64,000 nucleotides of DNA, taken from Amycolatopsis sp. 2-15. GTDB lineage: Bacteria; Actinomycetota; Actinomycetes; Mycobacteriales; Pseudonocardiaceae. The position numbers and the translations under genes were made by a program. Below the pieces are notes generated by a model. That model ran no database searches. It was not told the DNA's origin and saw only the letters and a list, made by a program, of their open reading frames with translations. Below are positions 49,691 through 57,658 of the stretch, in pieces. Location: the NCBI RefSeq assembly GCF_030285625.1, contig NZ_CP127294.1, forward strand, positions 4,994,501-5,058,500, read 5' to 3'. How positions within the stretch are numbered: the stretch's first letter is position 1; every line of letters starts with the position of its first letter.

Positions 49691-50713
49691 TCACCACGCC
49701 AGCGCGGCTCGCCCGAGAAAGGACCCCGACCGGATCCGCTCGTGCACGGCGCGCACCTCTTCCGGTCCGACCACGGCGCTCACCAACGGCCGGACCCGCC
49801 CGAAAGTGACCAGTTCGGCGGCGAGCCCGACCTCGTACCGCGAGGCGTACCGGCAGCCGAGCACGGCGAGCTGGGACAGGACGAGCTCACGCGAAGAGAC
49901 CGTGAACTCCTCGTCCCGCATCGAGGTCAGGCACATCAGCGACCCGTTTTTCGCCAGGTGGTCGAGGGCCCAGCGCTGCGCGGGCGCCCGGCCGTACAGG
50001 TCGATCACCACGTCGGCCTTTCCCGCCCAGGGCGGCGGAAGCGCGATCGCGCCGAAGTCGGACGAGTCGACGGCCCGCACCCCCAGCTCCGCTTCGAGGT
50101 ACTCGAGCTTGTCCGGCACCACGTCCAGCCCCACCACCTCGGCCCCGTACGCCCGCGCCACCTGGACCATGTGCAGCCCGACTCCTCCGCCGGCCGCGAG
50201 CACCGCGACCCGCGTCCGCGGTCCGAGCCCCGCGCGGCGGGCGATGTGCACCGGAGTCGCGATGGCGTCGGGAATCGTGGTCGCGGCCACGGGGTCGACC
50301 TCGCGCGGGACCTCGATCGCGTTGAGGGACGGGAGAACCGCGTACTCGGCATAACCGCCGTCGATCGCGACGCCGACGTTGCCGCGGAAGTTCAGGCACG
50401 TGGAATCCCGCGACGCCAGGCATTCGCGGCACGTGCCGCACACGAGGTAGAAGTACGCCATCACCCGCCGGCCTACCAGCGCCGGGTCGGTGTCGGAACC
50501 CACGGCTTCGACGATCCCGACCAGTTCGTGCCCGGGCACCCGGGGCAGATGGGACTCTTCCGCGCCGAGCTGCCCGTTCATGCACTGCAGCACCGTCACG
50601 CCGATGCCGCAGGCCTCGACCCGCACGAGGACCTCCCCCCGTGACGGCTCCGGTTCGGCGACTACCACCGGTTCGAGGGCGCCACCCCACGCCGAGATCC
50701 GCAAAGCCCGCAC
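49691..50713 (-). CDS. Zinc-type MDR alcohol dehydrogenase
   Basis: A 340-residue MDR enzyme: VPGHELVGIVEAVG, the structural zinc loop CGTCRECLASRDSTC, and LAAGGGVGLHMVQVARAYGAEV as the nucleotide motif. The usual catalytic Cys in the ACGIG segment is absent: the sequence reads EACGIGVTVLQ, where most enzymes have GICGSD, so the first zinc ligand is uncertain. GTG 50713 follows GAGGAGG by 5 nt and is preferred over the upstream in-frame ATG at 50758. A single-gene unit on the minus strand. Confidence 0.85.
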   Translation of the reverse strand: MRALRISAWGGALEPVVVAEPEPSRGEVLVRVEACGIGVTVLQCMNGQLGAEESHLPRVPGHELVGIVEAVGSDTDPALVGRRVMAYFYLVCGTCRECLASRDSTCLNFRGNVGVAIDGGYAEYAVLPSLNAIEVPREVDPVAATTIPDAIATPVHIARRAGLGPRTRVAVLAAGGGVGLHMVQVARAYGAEVVGLDVVPDKLEYLEAELGVRAVDSSDFGAIALPPPWAGKADVVIDLYGRAPAQRWALDHLAKNGSLMCLTSMRDEEFTVSSRELVLSQLAVLGCRYASRYEVGLAAELVTFGRVRPLVSAVVGPEEVRAVHERIRSGSFLGRAALAW

Positions 50714-50818
50714 GTCGCCTCCTCGTAGTGGCGCTGAGGCTACTGCAATCGTTCGCAAGACGCGACTGCCGACCGCGTTTCGGGCCCCTGAACGGCGAAC
50801 TCGAGGAATGAACCGGCG

Positions 50819-50989
50819 CTACCCGGAGATGTGTTCCAGCTCGTCGGCCGAAAAGTAGTTCTGAGTGACGTCGCTGACGCGCACCAGGTACTTCTGCCGC
50901 TTGTCGTCGACGTGCGCGACGGCGCCGACGCTGCCGGTCATCGTGGTGCCGGTGATCCGGACGGTCTCTCCCACCGCGAAGTCCTCCAT
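50819..50989 (-). CDS. Small conserved-looking beta-rich protein, 56 residues
   Basis: The minus strand encodes MEDFAVGETVRITGTT, then SVGAVAHVDDKRQKYLVRVS and DVTQNYFSADELEHISG before TAG. The pattern of short strands with turn glycines looks like a KOW/SH3-type barrel in which a VDxxRxKYLVRV segment would be a strand-turn-strand. Codon third positions are strongly G/C, as in real genes here. It fills most of the gap between the dehydrogenase and the NarL-type regulator. No function is assigned; an RNA- or protein-binding role would fit a barrel of this size. Confidence 0.6.
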   Translation of the reverse strand: MEDFAVGETVRITGTTMTGSVGAVAHVDDKRQKYLVRVSDVTQNYFSADELEHISG

Positions 50990-51047
50990 GACCGACGACC
51001 CTAGCCGCGGAAACCGAGCACGGCAGGGCGCGGTTCGCCGCCGGACC

Positions 51048-51698
51048 TCAGCGGCTGGCCAGCCCCGCCTCGTGCGCCAGCAGCCCCGCCTGCGTCCGGT
51101 TCGCGCACTCCAGCTTCACCAGCATCCGCGACACGTAGCTCTTCACCGTGGCCTCCGCGAGGTGCAGGCGGGCGGCGATGTCCGCATTGGACAGTCCCTC
51201 GCCGAGGCAGGCCAGGACGTCGCGTTCGCGGTCGGTGAGGGCAGCGGTCAGGCGCAGCGCCGAGTCGGTGCGGGCGTGGCCGTCGGCCGAGAGCGCGACG
51301 AGGCGGCGGGCCGCGGAGGGGGACAGGACGGTGTGGCCGTCGGCCGCGACGCGGACGAGGCCGATGAGGTCTTCGGGCGGCGTGGACTTCACGAGGAAAC
51401 CCGCGGCGCCCGCGCGCAGCGCCCGGATTACGTACGTGTCGGCGTCGAAGGTGGTCAGCGCGACGACCGCGGGCGGGTCCGGCAGCGCGACGATGCGGGC
51501 GATCGCCGTGAGACCGTCGACGCCCGGCATGCGCAGGTCCATGAGCACCACGTCGGGGCGGTGCCGGACAACGGCCTCGACCGCTTCGGCGCCGTCGGAA
51601 GCCGAAGCGACCACCGTGAGGTCCTCGGCGGAGCCCAGGATCGTGCGCAGGTGCGCGCAGACCATCGGCTCGTCGTCGGCCACGACCACCGTGATCAC
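51048..51698 (-). CDS. NarL/LuxR-family response regulator
   Basis: A 216-residue regulator. The receiver has D8-D9, phospho-acceptor D54 in VVLMDLRMPGVDG and the conserved Lys in GFLVKSTPPEDL. The C-terminal LuxR helix-turn-helix is LTDRERDVLACLGEGLSNADIAARLHLAEATVKSYVSRML. GTG 51698 overlaps the kinase stop by 4 bp. The partner kinase is encoded immediately upstream. Confidence 0.93.
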   Translation of the reverse strand: MITVVVADDEPMVCAHLRTILGSAEDLTVVASASDGAEAVEAVVRHRPDVVLMDLRMPGVDGLTAIARIVALPDPPAVVALTTFDADTYVIRALRAGAAGFLVKSTPPEDLIGLVRVAADGHTVLSPSAARRLVALSADGHARTDSALRLTAALTDRERDVLACLGEGLSNADIAARLHLAEATVKSYVSRMLVKLECANRTQAGLLAHEAGLASR

Positions 51699-52915
51699 CG
51701 GGGAGCACCTTCCGTCGTCGGGACGTAGGCGGGAAGTATCGCACCGACGCGGAACCCGCCGCCGGGCTCGGGGCCGGACTCGAGCTGCCCGCCGACGAGC
51801 TCGACGCGCTGCCGCAGCCCGCTCAGCCCGGCGCCCGAGCCGCTGCCGGCGAGCGTCGGGTCGGGCGGCAGGCAACCGCGGGTGTTGGTGACGCACACGT
51901 CGAGGCCGCCGGAGTGGTACCGCAGCGTCACGGCGGCCGACGAACCCGGCGCGTGCTTGCGGACGTTCGTCAGTGCCTCCTGCACCACGCGGTACGCCGT
52001 GCGTGCCACCGTCGGCGACACCTGGTCCGGGTCGCCACTCACCGAAAGCTCCGTGGCCACGCCGACGGTCACCGACTCGGCCACCAGATCCGCCGGCGAA
52101 GCGACCGGGGCCGGGGAAGCGGCCGGGGGCTCGATGCTCGAACCGTCGCGCAGCACGCCCACCAGATCCCGCAGCTCGTCGAGCGCGTGCGCGCCCTCGC
52201 GGCGGATGTCCTCGGCCGCGGAGCGCACGGACGGGTCCGTCGACACCACGCCGAGCGCGCCCGCGTGCAGCACCATCAGGCTCAGCCGGTGGGTCACCAC
52301 GTCGTGCATCTCGCCCGCGAGCCGCCGCCGTTCCTCGGCGCGAGCCTGCTCCGCGAGCAGGTGCTGCTCGCGTTCGGCGCGCTCGGCCCGGTCGCGCAGC
52401 GAACGCAGCAGGTCCCGGCGCGCCACGAAGTACAGCGCCACCGCCACCGGCAGCGCGGTGCTCAGCAGCCCGAACGGCGTCGTGTTCCACGCCGGGTCCC
52501 ACGGTCTCGTCGCCAGCACCGCCAGCACCCCGCCGATCCACAACAGGCGCCGCCGGTCCATCACGCGCGGGAGCTGGCTCAGCACCAGCGGCGTGATGGT
52601 GGGCACCGTCATCAGGCTCGGCTGGTGCGCGGGGACCAGCAGCCCGGGCCAGAACAGGTCCGACGCCAGCATCGCCAGCGAGGCCACCACGAGCACCCCG
52701 GCCACCGCGTCGGGGAAGCGGAACACCGCCAGCAGCGTGAAGTCGCAGGCGAGCCGCAGCACCAGCCCGGCGTAGGGCCCGAAGACCCCGCTCGTCGGCC
52801 CGGCCCAGTGCAACGCGAAGTCGAGCCCGGCGAACACGAGCGCCGCGACCAGCAGCCAAACCAGGTCGACCGGCCGGGGCCAGGCTCCACGCCGTACTTC
52901 GCTCACCCTGGTCAC
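51695..52915 (-). CDS. Sensor histidine kinase, NarX/DesK type (HisKA_3)
   Basis: A protein of about 406 residues. The N-terminal half has about five to six hydrophobic segments (PVDLVWLLVAALVFAGLDF onward) with no extracellular domain. The dimerisation helix contains RRRLAGEMHDVVTHRLSLMV with the phospho-acceptor His, and the ATPase domain ends with GSGAGLSGLRQRVELVGGQL. The start is uncertain: GTG 52915, GTG 52906 and ATG 53011 are all possible and none has a clear ribosome site. It is divergent from the glycosyltransferase gene, which it may or may not regulate. Confidence 0.88.
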   Translation of the reverse strand: MTRVSEVRRGAWPRPVDLVWLLVAALVFAGLDFALHWAGPTSGVFGPYAGLVLRLACDFTLLAVFRFPDAVAGVLVVASLAMLASDLFWPGLLVPAHQPSLMTVPTITPLVLSQLPRVMDRRRLLWIGGVLAVLATRPWDPAWNTTPFGLLSTALPVAVALYFVARRDLLRSLRDRAERAEREQHLLAEQARAEERRRLAGEMHDVVTHRLSLMVLHAGALGVVSTDPSVRSAAEDIRREGAHALDELRDLVGVLRDGSSIEPPAASPAPVASPADLVAESVTVGVATELSVSGDPDQVSPTVARTAYRVVQEALTNVRKHAPGSSAAVTLRYHSGGLDVCVTNTRGCLPPDPTLAGSGSGAGLSGLRQRVELVGGQLESGPEPGGGFRVGAILPAYVPTTEGAPR

Positions 52916-53063
52916 GGTAACGGCTGGTCCGGACCGCCGCGGCGCAACCGCACCGGCCGGGGGAGGACCCGCGACGAAAGTTGCGCGCGGGACAACGTTC
53001 GTCGTCCGCATCGGCTACCGATCACCGTTACGCGGAACCGGGCCGGCGCGGTGGACTCGGATC

Positions 53064-54530
53064 ATGACGAGCCTCAGAACGAGCCGCGAGACCAGTACGG
53101 GGGAGATCGCCCCGTTCGCCCGGCTGCCGGTGCTCACCGTGGCCGTGCTGGCGGCGGCGCTGCTCGTGGTCACGAGCGTCCGCTACGCGCACGGGTTCGA
53201 CGAGCTCTACTTCCTGGTGGCTGGTCGAGATCATCCGGCCTGGGGGTATTTCGACCAGCCACCGCTCGTCCCGCTGCTCGCGGGCACGCTCGACCGCCTG
53301 TTCCCCGGTTCGCTGCTCGCGTTCCGGCTGCCGATGGCGCTCGCGGTCGGCGCCGGCGTGGTGATCACCGCGCTGATCGCCCGCGAACTGGGTGGCCGCC
53401 CTCCCGCGCAGCTGATGGCGGCCGGGCTGTCCGCCACGTCCAACCTGGTGATCCTCAGCCACTGGGTCTCCACCTACGCGCTGGACCCGTTCTTGTGGAC
53501 GGTTGTCGTATTCCTGCTGGTCCGCTGGACCCGCACGCGCCGCGACGGCCTGCTCGTGCGGGCGGGTGCGGTCACGGCGGTGTCGCTGGAGGTCAAGTTC
53601 CTGATCCCCGCGCTGTGGGCCGCCGTGCTCGTCTCGGCCGCGATTCTCGGTCCACGCCGCCTGCTCAGCCGCCCGAAACTGTGGCTGGGCGCGCTGATCG
53701 CGGTGGTCGCCACGATCCCCGCGCTCGTCTGGCAGGCCACGAACGACTGGCCCTACACGCACATGTCCGGCGTCGTCGCCGCCGAGTTCCCCGGCTACTT
53801 CGCCTTCGCGCGCGACGGGCTGCTCGGCGCGGGCATGGGCGTCGGTGTGCTGGCGCTGCTCTACGGCGTGTGGCGCCTGTTCCGCTCGCCTTCGCTGCGG
53901 CCGTACCGCTATCTCGCCGTGGCATTGCTGCTGGTCGCCGTCGTGGTGCTGCTGACGCACGGCCGCTCGTACTACCTGATGAGCCTCTACGCGCTGCCGT
54001 TCGCGGCCGCGGCCACGGAGCTGAGCCGGCGGAAGCTGGTGCGCTGGTGGCGGCTCCCGGTGGGGATCGCGTTCGGGCTGTCGGCCGCCGTCACCGTGGC
54101 CGCGCTGCCGGTTTGGCCGGCGTCGGTCACGGCGACGTCGTTCGGGCCGTTCTCGCTCGGCACGGTGTTCGCGGGCGGGGAGACGGCGCAGAAGCAGGTC
54201 GCCGACGTCGTCGGGCAGACGTACTCGGCGCTGCCACCCGCGGTGAAGGCGCAGACGGCGGTGTACGCGGAGATCTACCCGTTCGCGGCGGCCGTCGAGT
54301 ACTACGGCCCGCGGTACGGGATCACCGAAGTCTACAGTGGACACCGCGGCTACTGGTACTTCGACCGGCCACCGGACCGGGCGCGGGACGTGCTTTTCAC
54401 CGGCTTCGACCCGACGCTGCTGAAGCCCTACTTCGCGTCGGTGACCGAGGTCGTGCCGGGACTCGTGTGGCTCTACTCGGGAAGGACTCAATCGTGGGAC
54501 CGGATCTGGCCGCTGGTGAAGCGCCAATGA
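53064..54530 (+). CDS. Glycosyltransferase family 39 (PMT/ArnT-like) membrane protein
   Basis: A 488-residue polytopic membrane protein with about ten helices. After the first helix comes VRYAHGFDELYFLVAGRDHPAWGYFDQPPLVPLL, in which the acidic residues of FDELY are the likely catalytic site of PMT-like GT-C enzymes. The C-terminal 100 residues form an extracytoplasmic domain. Such enzymes move a sugar from a polyprenyl phosphate donor to protein or glycolipid. It overlaps the GPP34/GOLPH3-family gene by 4 bp, an arrangement that suggests functional linkage. Confidence 0.85.
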   Translation: MTSLRTSRETSTGEIAPFARLPVLTVAVLAAALLVVTSVRYAHGFDELYFLVAGRDHPAWGYFDQPPLVPLLAGTLDRLFPGSLLAFRLPMALAVGAGVVITALIARELGGRPPAQLMAAGLSATSNLVILSHWVSTYALDPFLWTVVVFLLVRWTRTRRDGLLVRAGAVTAVSLEVKFLIPALWAAVLVSAAILGPRRLLSRPKLWLGALIAVVATIPALVWQATNDWPYTHMSGVVAAEFPGYFAFARDGLLGAGMGVGVLALLYGVWRLFRSPSLRPYRYLAVALLLVAVVVLLTHGRSYYLMSLYALPFAAAATELSRRKLVRWWRLPVGIAFGLSAAVTVAALPVWPASVTATSFGPFSLGTVFAGGETAQKQVADVVGQTYSALPPAVKAQTAVYAEIYPFAAAVEYYGPRYGITEVYSGHRGYWYFDRPPDRARDVLFTGFDPTLLKPYFASVTEVVPGLVWLYSGRTQSWDRIWPLVKRQ

Positions 54531-55141
54531 CTCGCTCGCTGGCCGCCCAGGCCTACCTGCTCGCGTGCGACCCGGACACGGGCCGCATCGGGAGGCGCAG
54601 CCGCGCCGCGCTGCTCGTGCGCGCGTCCGCCGTCACCGACCTGCTGCTGCGCGGGCACCTGACGGTCACCGGCGGCCGCATCTCGGCGACCGGCCGCGGC
54701 CCCACCGGCGACCTGCTGCTCGACGACCTGCTCACCGACCTCACCGACACGGGCCCGACCGGCTGGCGCCGCCTGCTGCGCCGCGACTCGGGCGACACCC
54801 TGCATTCGCTGGAGCTGCAACTGGCCGCCGCGGGAATCCTGCGGCAGCACGTCACGCCGGTGCTGCGCCGGAAGGTCTTGCGCCTCGACGACCGGTCGCC
54901 GGCCGACGCGGCACGCGCCACTGTGGACCGAGCGCTGCGCGCGCCGCTGTCCGAAGTGGACACCCGCGCGGCCGCGCTCACCTCCCTCGCCGCCGCGGCG
55001 CAGGTGGGGTTCACCCGCCGCTCGTCCCACCGGCACGCCGCGCGCCTCGCCGAACTGGACGCCGCCGCGGGCTCGGCGGTGCCCGCGCTGCGCGGCCTGC
55101 TGCGCAGTCGCCGGGCGGTGATCATGTCGGGTGGAAGCTGA
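54527..55141 (+). CDS. GOLPH3/VPS74 (GPP34) family protein
   Basis: A 204-residue protein: SLAAQAYLLACDPDTGRIGRRSRAALLVRASAVTDLLLRGHL is the GPP34 opening, followed by a DLLLDDLLTDL helix and a C-terminal VDTRAAALTSLAAAAQVGF segment. In eukaryotes GOLPH3 binds PI4P and holds glycosyltransferases in the Golgi; bacterial members are common in actinomycetes but their role is unknown. ATG 54527 overlaps the GT39 stop as ATGA. A membrane-peripheral role in positioning or stabilising the glycosyltransferase is a reasonable inference. Confidence 0.85.
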   Translation: MTRSLAAQAYLLACDPDTGRIGRRSRAALLVRASAVTDLLLRGHLTVTGGRISATGRGPTGDLLLDDLLTDLTDTGPTGWRRLLRRDSGDTLHSLELQLAAAGILRQHVTPVLRRKVLRLDDRSPADAARATVDRALRAPLSEVDTRAAALTSLAAAAQVGFTRRSSHRHAARLAELDAAAGSAVPALRGLLRSRRAVIMSGGS

Positions 55142-55269
55142 GTGAGTGGTCGGGCGACGGCCGATTCTGGCGATCGCACGCTCAGCTCGGCGGCTGCCGA
55201 AGCGCCGCAGCGAGCAGTCGAGCGGGTCGCTTCGGCGGCACCGAAGCATCGCGCGCGTAGGTTGCGGGC

Positions 55270-56046
55270 ATGACTTCGTTCGCCGCGCTGCATGTGCCCG
55301 GGAAACCCTTGCTGCTGCCGAATGTGTGGGAGTTCGGGTTCGCGGCCGCGCTCGCCGCGGCGGGGTACCCGGCGGTCGGCACGACGAGTCTCGGCGTGTC
55401 GGCCGCCGCCGGGCTGGCCGACGGCGCTCCGGCCTCGCGGGCGGCGACGGTGGCGCTGACCCGCGCGCTGGCGCCGTTGGACGTGCTGGTGAGCGTCGAC
55501 ATCGCCGACGGCTTCAGCGTGGACCCGGGCGAGGTCGCCGACCTGGTCGCGGAGCTCGCCGAGGCGGGCGCCGTGGGCGTGAACCTCGAAGACGGCCGCG
55601 CCGACGGCACCCTCGCGCCGGTGGAGGTCCAGCGCGCACTGATCGCGGCTGTCCGCTCCTCGTCGCCCGGCGTTTTCCTGAACGCTCGCACCGACACCCA
55701 CTGGCTCGGTGCCGGACCGGTTTCTCTCGCGGTCGAACGGGCCCTCGCCTACCGGGACGCCGGAGCCGACGGGGTGTTCGTCCCGGGCCTCGCCGACCCG
55801 GGAGAGGTCGCGGAGGTGGTGGCGGCGGTGGAGGTGCCGCTCAACGTCCTGTTCCTCCCAGGCCGCGGCACGCCGGCCGGCCTCGCCGAGCTGGGGGTGG
55901 CGAGGGTGAGCCTGGGCTCGACGCCCTACCGCGTCGCGCTGGCCGCCGCCCTGGCGACTGTGGACGCCGCCCGCGAAGGGACTTCGCTGCCACTGCCTCC
56001 GCCGTCCTACGCCGAGGTGGCGGGGTTGCTGCCGCCGCCGCGGTAG
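55270..56046 (+). CDS. Isocitrate lyase / PEP mutase family protein
   Basis: A 258-residue TIM-barrel protein. LPNVWEFGFAAALAAAGYPAVGTTSLGVSAAAG opens it, the metal-site region is LVSVDIADGF and VGVNLEDG, and FLNARTDTHWLG follows. The Lys-Lys-Cys-Gly active-site loop of true isocitrate lyases is not present, so it belongs to the PEP mutase / carboxyphosphonoenolpyruvate / oxaloacetate-hydrolase-like branch with unknown substrate. TAGGTT lies 6 nt before the ATG, indicating a leaderless mRNA. Nothing else is recognised in the 128 bp before it. Confidence 0.88.
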   Translation: MTSFAALHVPGKPLLLPNVWEFGFAAALAAAGYPAVGTTSLGVSAAAGLADGAPASRAATVALTRALAPLDVLVSVDIADGFSVDPGEVADLVAELAEAGAVGVNLEDGRADGTLAPVEVQRALIAAVRSSSPGVFLNARTDTHWLGAGPVSLAVERALAYRDAGADGVFVPGLADPGEVAEVVAAVEVPLNVLFLPGRGTPAGLAELGVARVSLGSTPYRVALAAALATVDAAREGTSLPLPPPSYAEVAGLLPPPR

Positions 56047-56115
56047 GCGGGTTCAGGCGGTCTCGGGGCGGGTACTCGGTCCCAGTTCATCCCGCTGATC
56101 CCGAGGAGGCCCGCC

Positions 56116-56790
56116 ATCGCCACCGCAGTCCTGTTCGACGTCGACGGCACGCTCGTCGACTCGAACTACCTCCACGTCCACGCCTGGCGCCGGGCGTTCC
56201 ACGAAGCCGGCCGGGCCGTCGACTCCTGGCGCGTGCACCGGGCGATCGGCATGGGCTCGGGCAAGCTGCTCGACACCCTGCTGGGTGAGGCGGACGCCGA
56301 GAAGATCGGCTCCGCGGTGAAGGACCGCCACAGCGCCCTCTACCGGGACCAGGCCGAGCTGCTGCGGGCGTTCGACCGGGCGCCGGACCTCATCCGCACG
56401 CTGGCCGGGCGTGGTGTGCGGGTCGTGCTGGCGACGTCGGCCGGGCCCGATGAGATCGACCTGCTCCGGCGGATCCTCGACGTGGACGACGTCATCTGGG
56501 GCATCGTCGCCGGCCACGACGTCGAAGCCACCAAACCGGATCCCGAACCGGTCCACGCGGCGATCGAGCGCGCCGGCACCGACCCCGGGCACACGCTCTT
56601 CGTCGGTGACTCGGTGTGGGACGTGGAGTCCGCGAACCGCGCCGGGCTGCACACGGTGGGGCTGCTTTCCGGCGGCGTCAGCGCGGCGGAACTGCGGGAG
56701 GCCGGCGCGGTCGCGATCTACGCCGACCCCGCGAGCCTGCTCGCCGGCCTCGACGACAGCCCGCTGGGCGCGCTGCTGCCCCCCTCTTGA
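56116..56790 (+). CDS. HAD-superfamily hydrolase (phosphoglycolate phosphatase-like) with an apparent ATC start
   Basis: A 224-residue HAD phosphatase. Motif I is LFDVDGTLVDS at residues 6-16, motif II LATSAGP, motif III with Lys in EATKPDPEP, and motif IV FVGDSVWDVESA; a helical cap with HVHAWRRAF follows motif I. The reading frame is open from a stop at 56044, but no ATG, GTG or TTG occurs before motif I. ATC at 56116 sits 6 nt after a perfect GAGGAGG. The first usual start in frame, GTG 56230, would remove motif I and the nucleophile. Either a rare AUC start is used or a base has changed. Confidence 0.8.
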   Translation: MATAVLFDVDGTLVDSNYLHVHAWRRAFHEAGRAVDSWRVHRAIGMGSGKLLDTLLGEADAEKIGSAVKDRHSALYRDQAELLRAFDRAPDLIRTLAGRGVRVVLATSAGPDEIDLLRRILDVDDVIWGIVAGHDVEATKPDPEPVHAAIERAGTDPGHTLFVGDSVWDVESANRAGLHTVGLLSGGVSAAELREAGAVAIYADPASLLAGLDDSPLGALLPPS

Positions 56791-56885
56791 CGCCCGGCGA
56801 TCATGCTCTCCGCAGGCCCTTGACGACGTCGAACGCCGTCTCACCGCATTCGGCTGAAGGCGCTCAGCGCGGTGAACTACCGTAT

Positions 56886-57581
56886 GTGCCCGTGGTCGGT
56901 CCCCCATTCACCCCCGGTCCCTCGGACACGGCGCCGCTCGCTGCGGTGCCCGCGCACCCGGGGTCGCCGCCCGGCAGTAGCGCGGGCCCAGGCCAAATCC
57001 CAACCCCGCCGCGGGACACCAAGACGTTGCTCCTGCGTGGCGCGGGGCTGGTCGTGATCGCCGTCGTGGCGGGGCTGGTCTGGTTTCTCATCCGGCACGA
57101 CAGCACGCCCGAAGCGGTGGCGCAGGATCCGGTGAAGACGAACCCTTTCGACTACAAGCTGGTGGAAGGCCCGAACAAGTCCACCGACTGCGTGGCGAAG
57201 GCCTACGACGACACCAAGAAGTTCTTCCAGACCAACCCGTGCTCCTCGCTCGCGCGCGGGCTCTACACGGTCGAATACGGCGACGCGAAGGCGCTCGTCT
57301 CCGTCGTCAAGGTGAGCATGCCGACCGCGGCGCAGGCGGGGCAGCTCAAGGCCCTGACCGACCGGGACGGCACCGGCAACGTGAACGACCTGGTGCGCGA
57401 CGGCACCTACAAGGCCGCGGGCGCGCCCAAGGTGAGCGGCGATCAGGCGGAGTACGAATCGGCCGTCACGGGCACCGATGTCACCATCGTCCTCGCCGAT
57501 TTCTACGCCAAGCACCGCGACGACGTGCTGCTCAAGCGCATCGCCACCGGTGCGCTGGACCTCGGCGCCGACCTGCACTGA
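56886..57581 (+). CDS. Single-pass membrane protein of unknown function
   Basis: About 231 residues: a Pro/Gly-rich cytosolic N-terminus of about 55 residues, one transmembrane helix (LVVIAVVAGLVWFLIRH), and an extracellular domain of about 150 residues with two cysteines (STDCVAKAY and TNPCSSL) that could pair. Many such PPG-rich, one-helix proteins occur in Pseudonocardiaceae. GTG 56886 or 56892 is the probable start; no good ribosome site is present. It ends at a strong bidirectional terminator. Confidence 0.7.
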   Translation: MPVVGPPFTPGPSDTAPLAAVPAHPGSPPGSSAGPGQIPTPPRDTKTLLLRGAGLVVIAVVAGLVWFLIRHDSTPEAVAQDPVKTNPFDYKLVEGPNKSTDCVAKAYDDTKKFFQTNPCSSLARGLYTVEYGDAKALVSVVKVSMPTAAQAGQLKALTDRDGTGNVNDLVRDGTYKAAGAPKVSGDQAEYESAVTGTDVTIVLADFYAKHRDDVLLKRIATGALDLGADLH

Positions 57582-57592
57582 CCCCTTTCGGC

Positions 57593-57633
57593 AAAAGGGC
57601 CGTTCCCGCAGACACCGGGAACGGCCCTTTTTT
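57593..57633. terminator. Strong bidirectional intrinsic terminator
   Basis: AAAAGGGCCGTTCCCG (57593-57608) pairs perfectly over 16 bp with 57616-57631 across a 7-base loop. The stem ends in A-run and T-run, so it works on both strands. It separates the convergent membrane-protein and DUF4439 genes. Confidence 0.9.
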
Positions 57634-57658
57634 CACCGCAAACTCAAGCCGCCGAAAC

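Noticed and set aside
51914..55141. A 1075-codon plus-strand open frame
   Set aside because: Only its last 205 codons (54527-55141) are a real gene, the GPP34 protein. The rest is a shadow of the histidine kinase and the GT39 gene.
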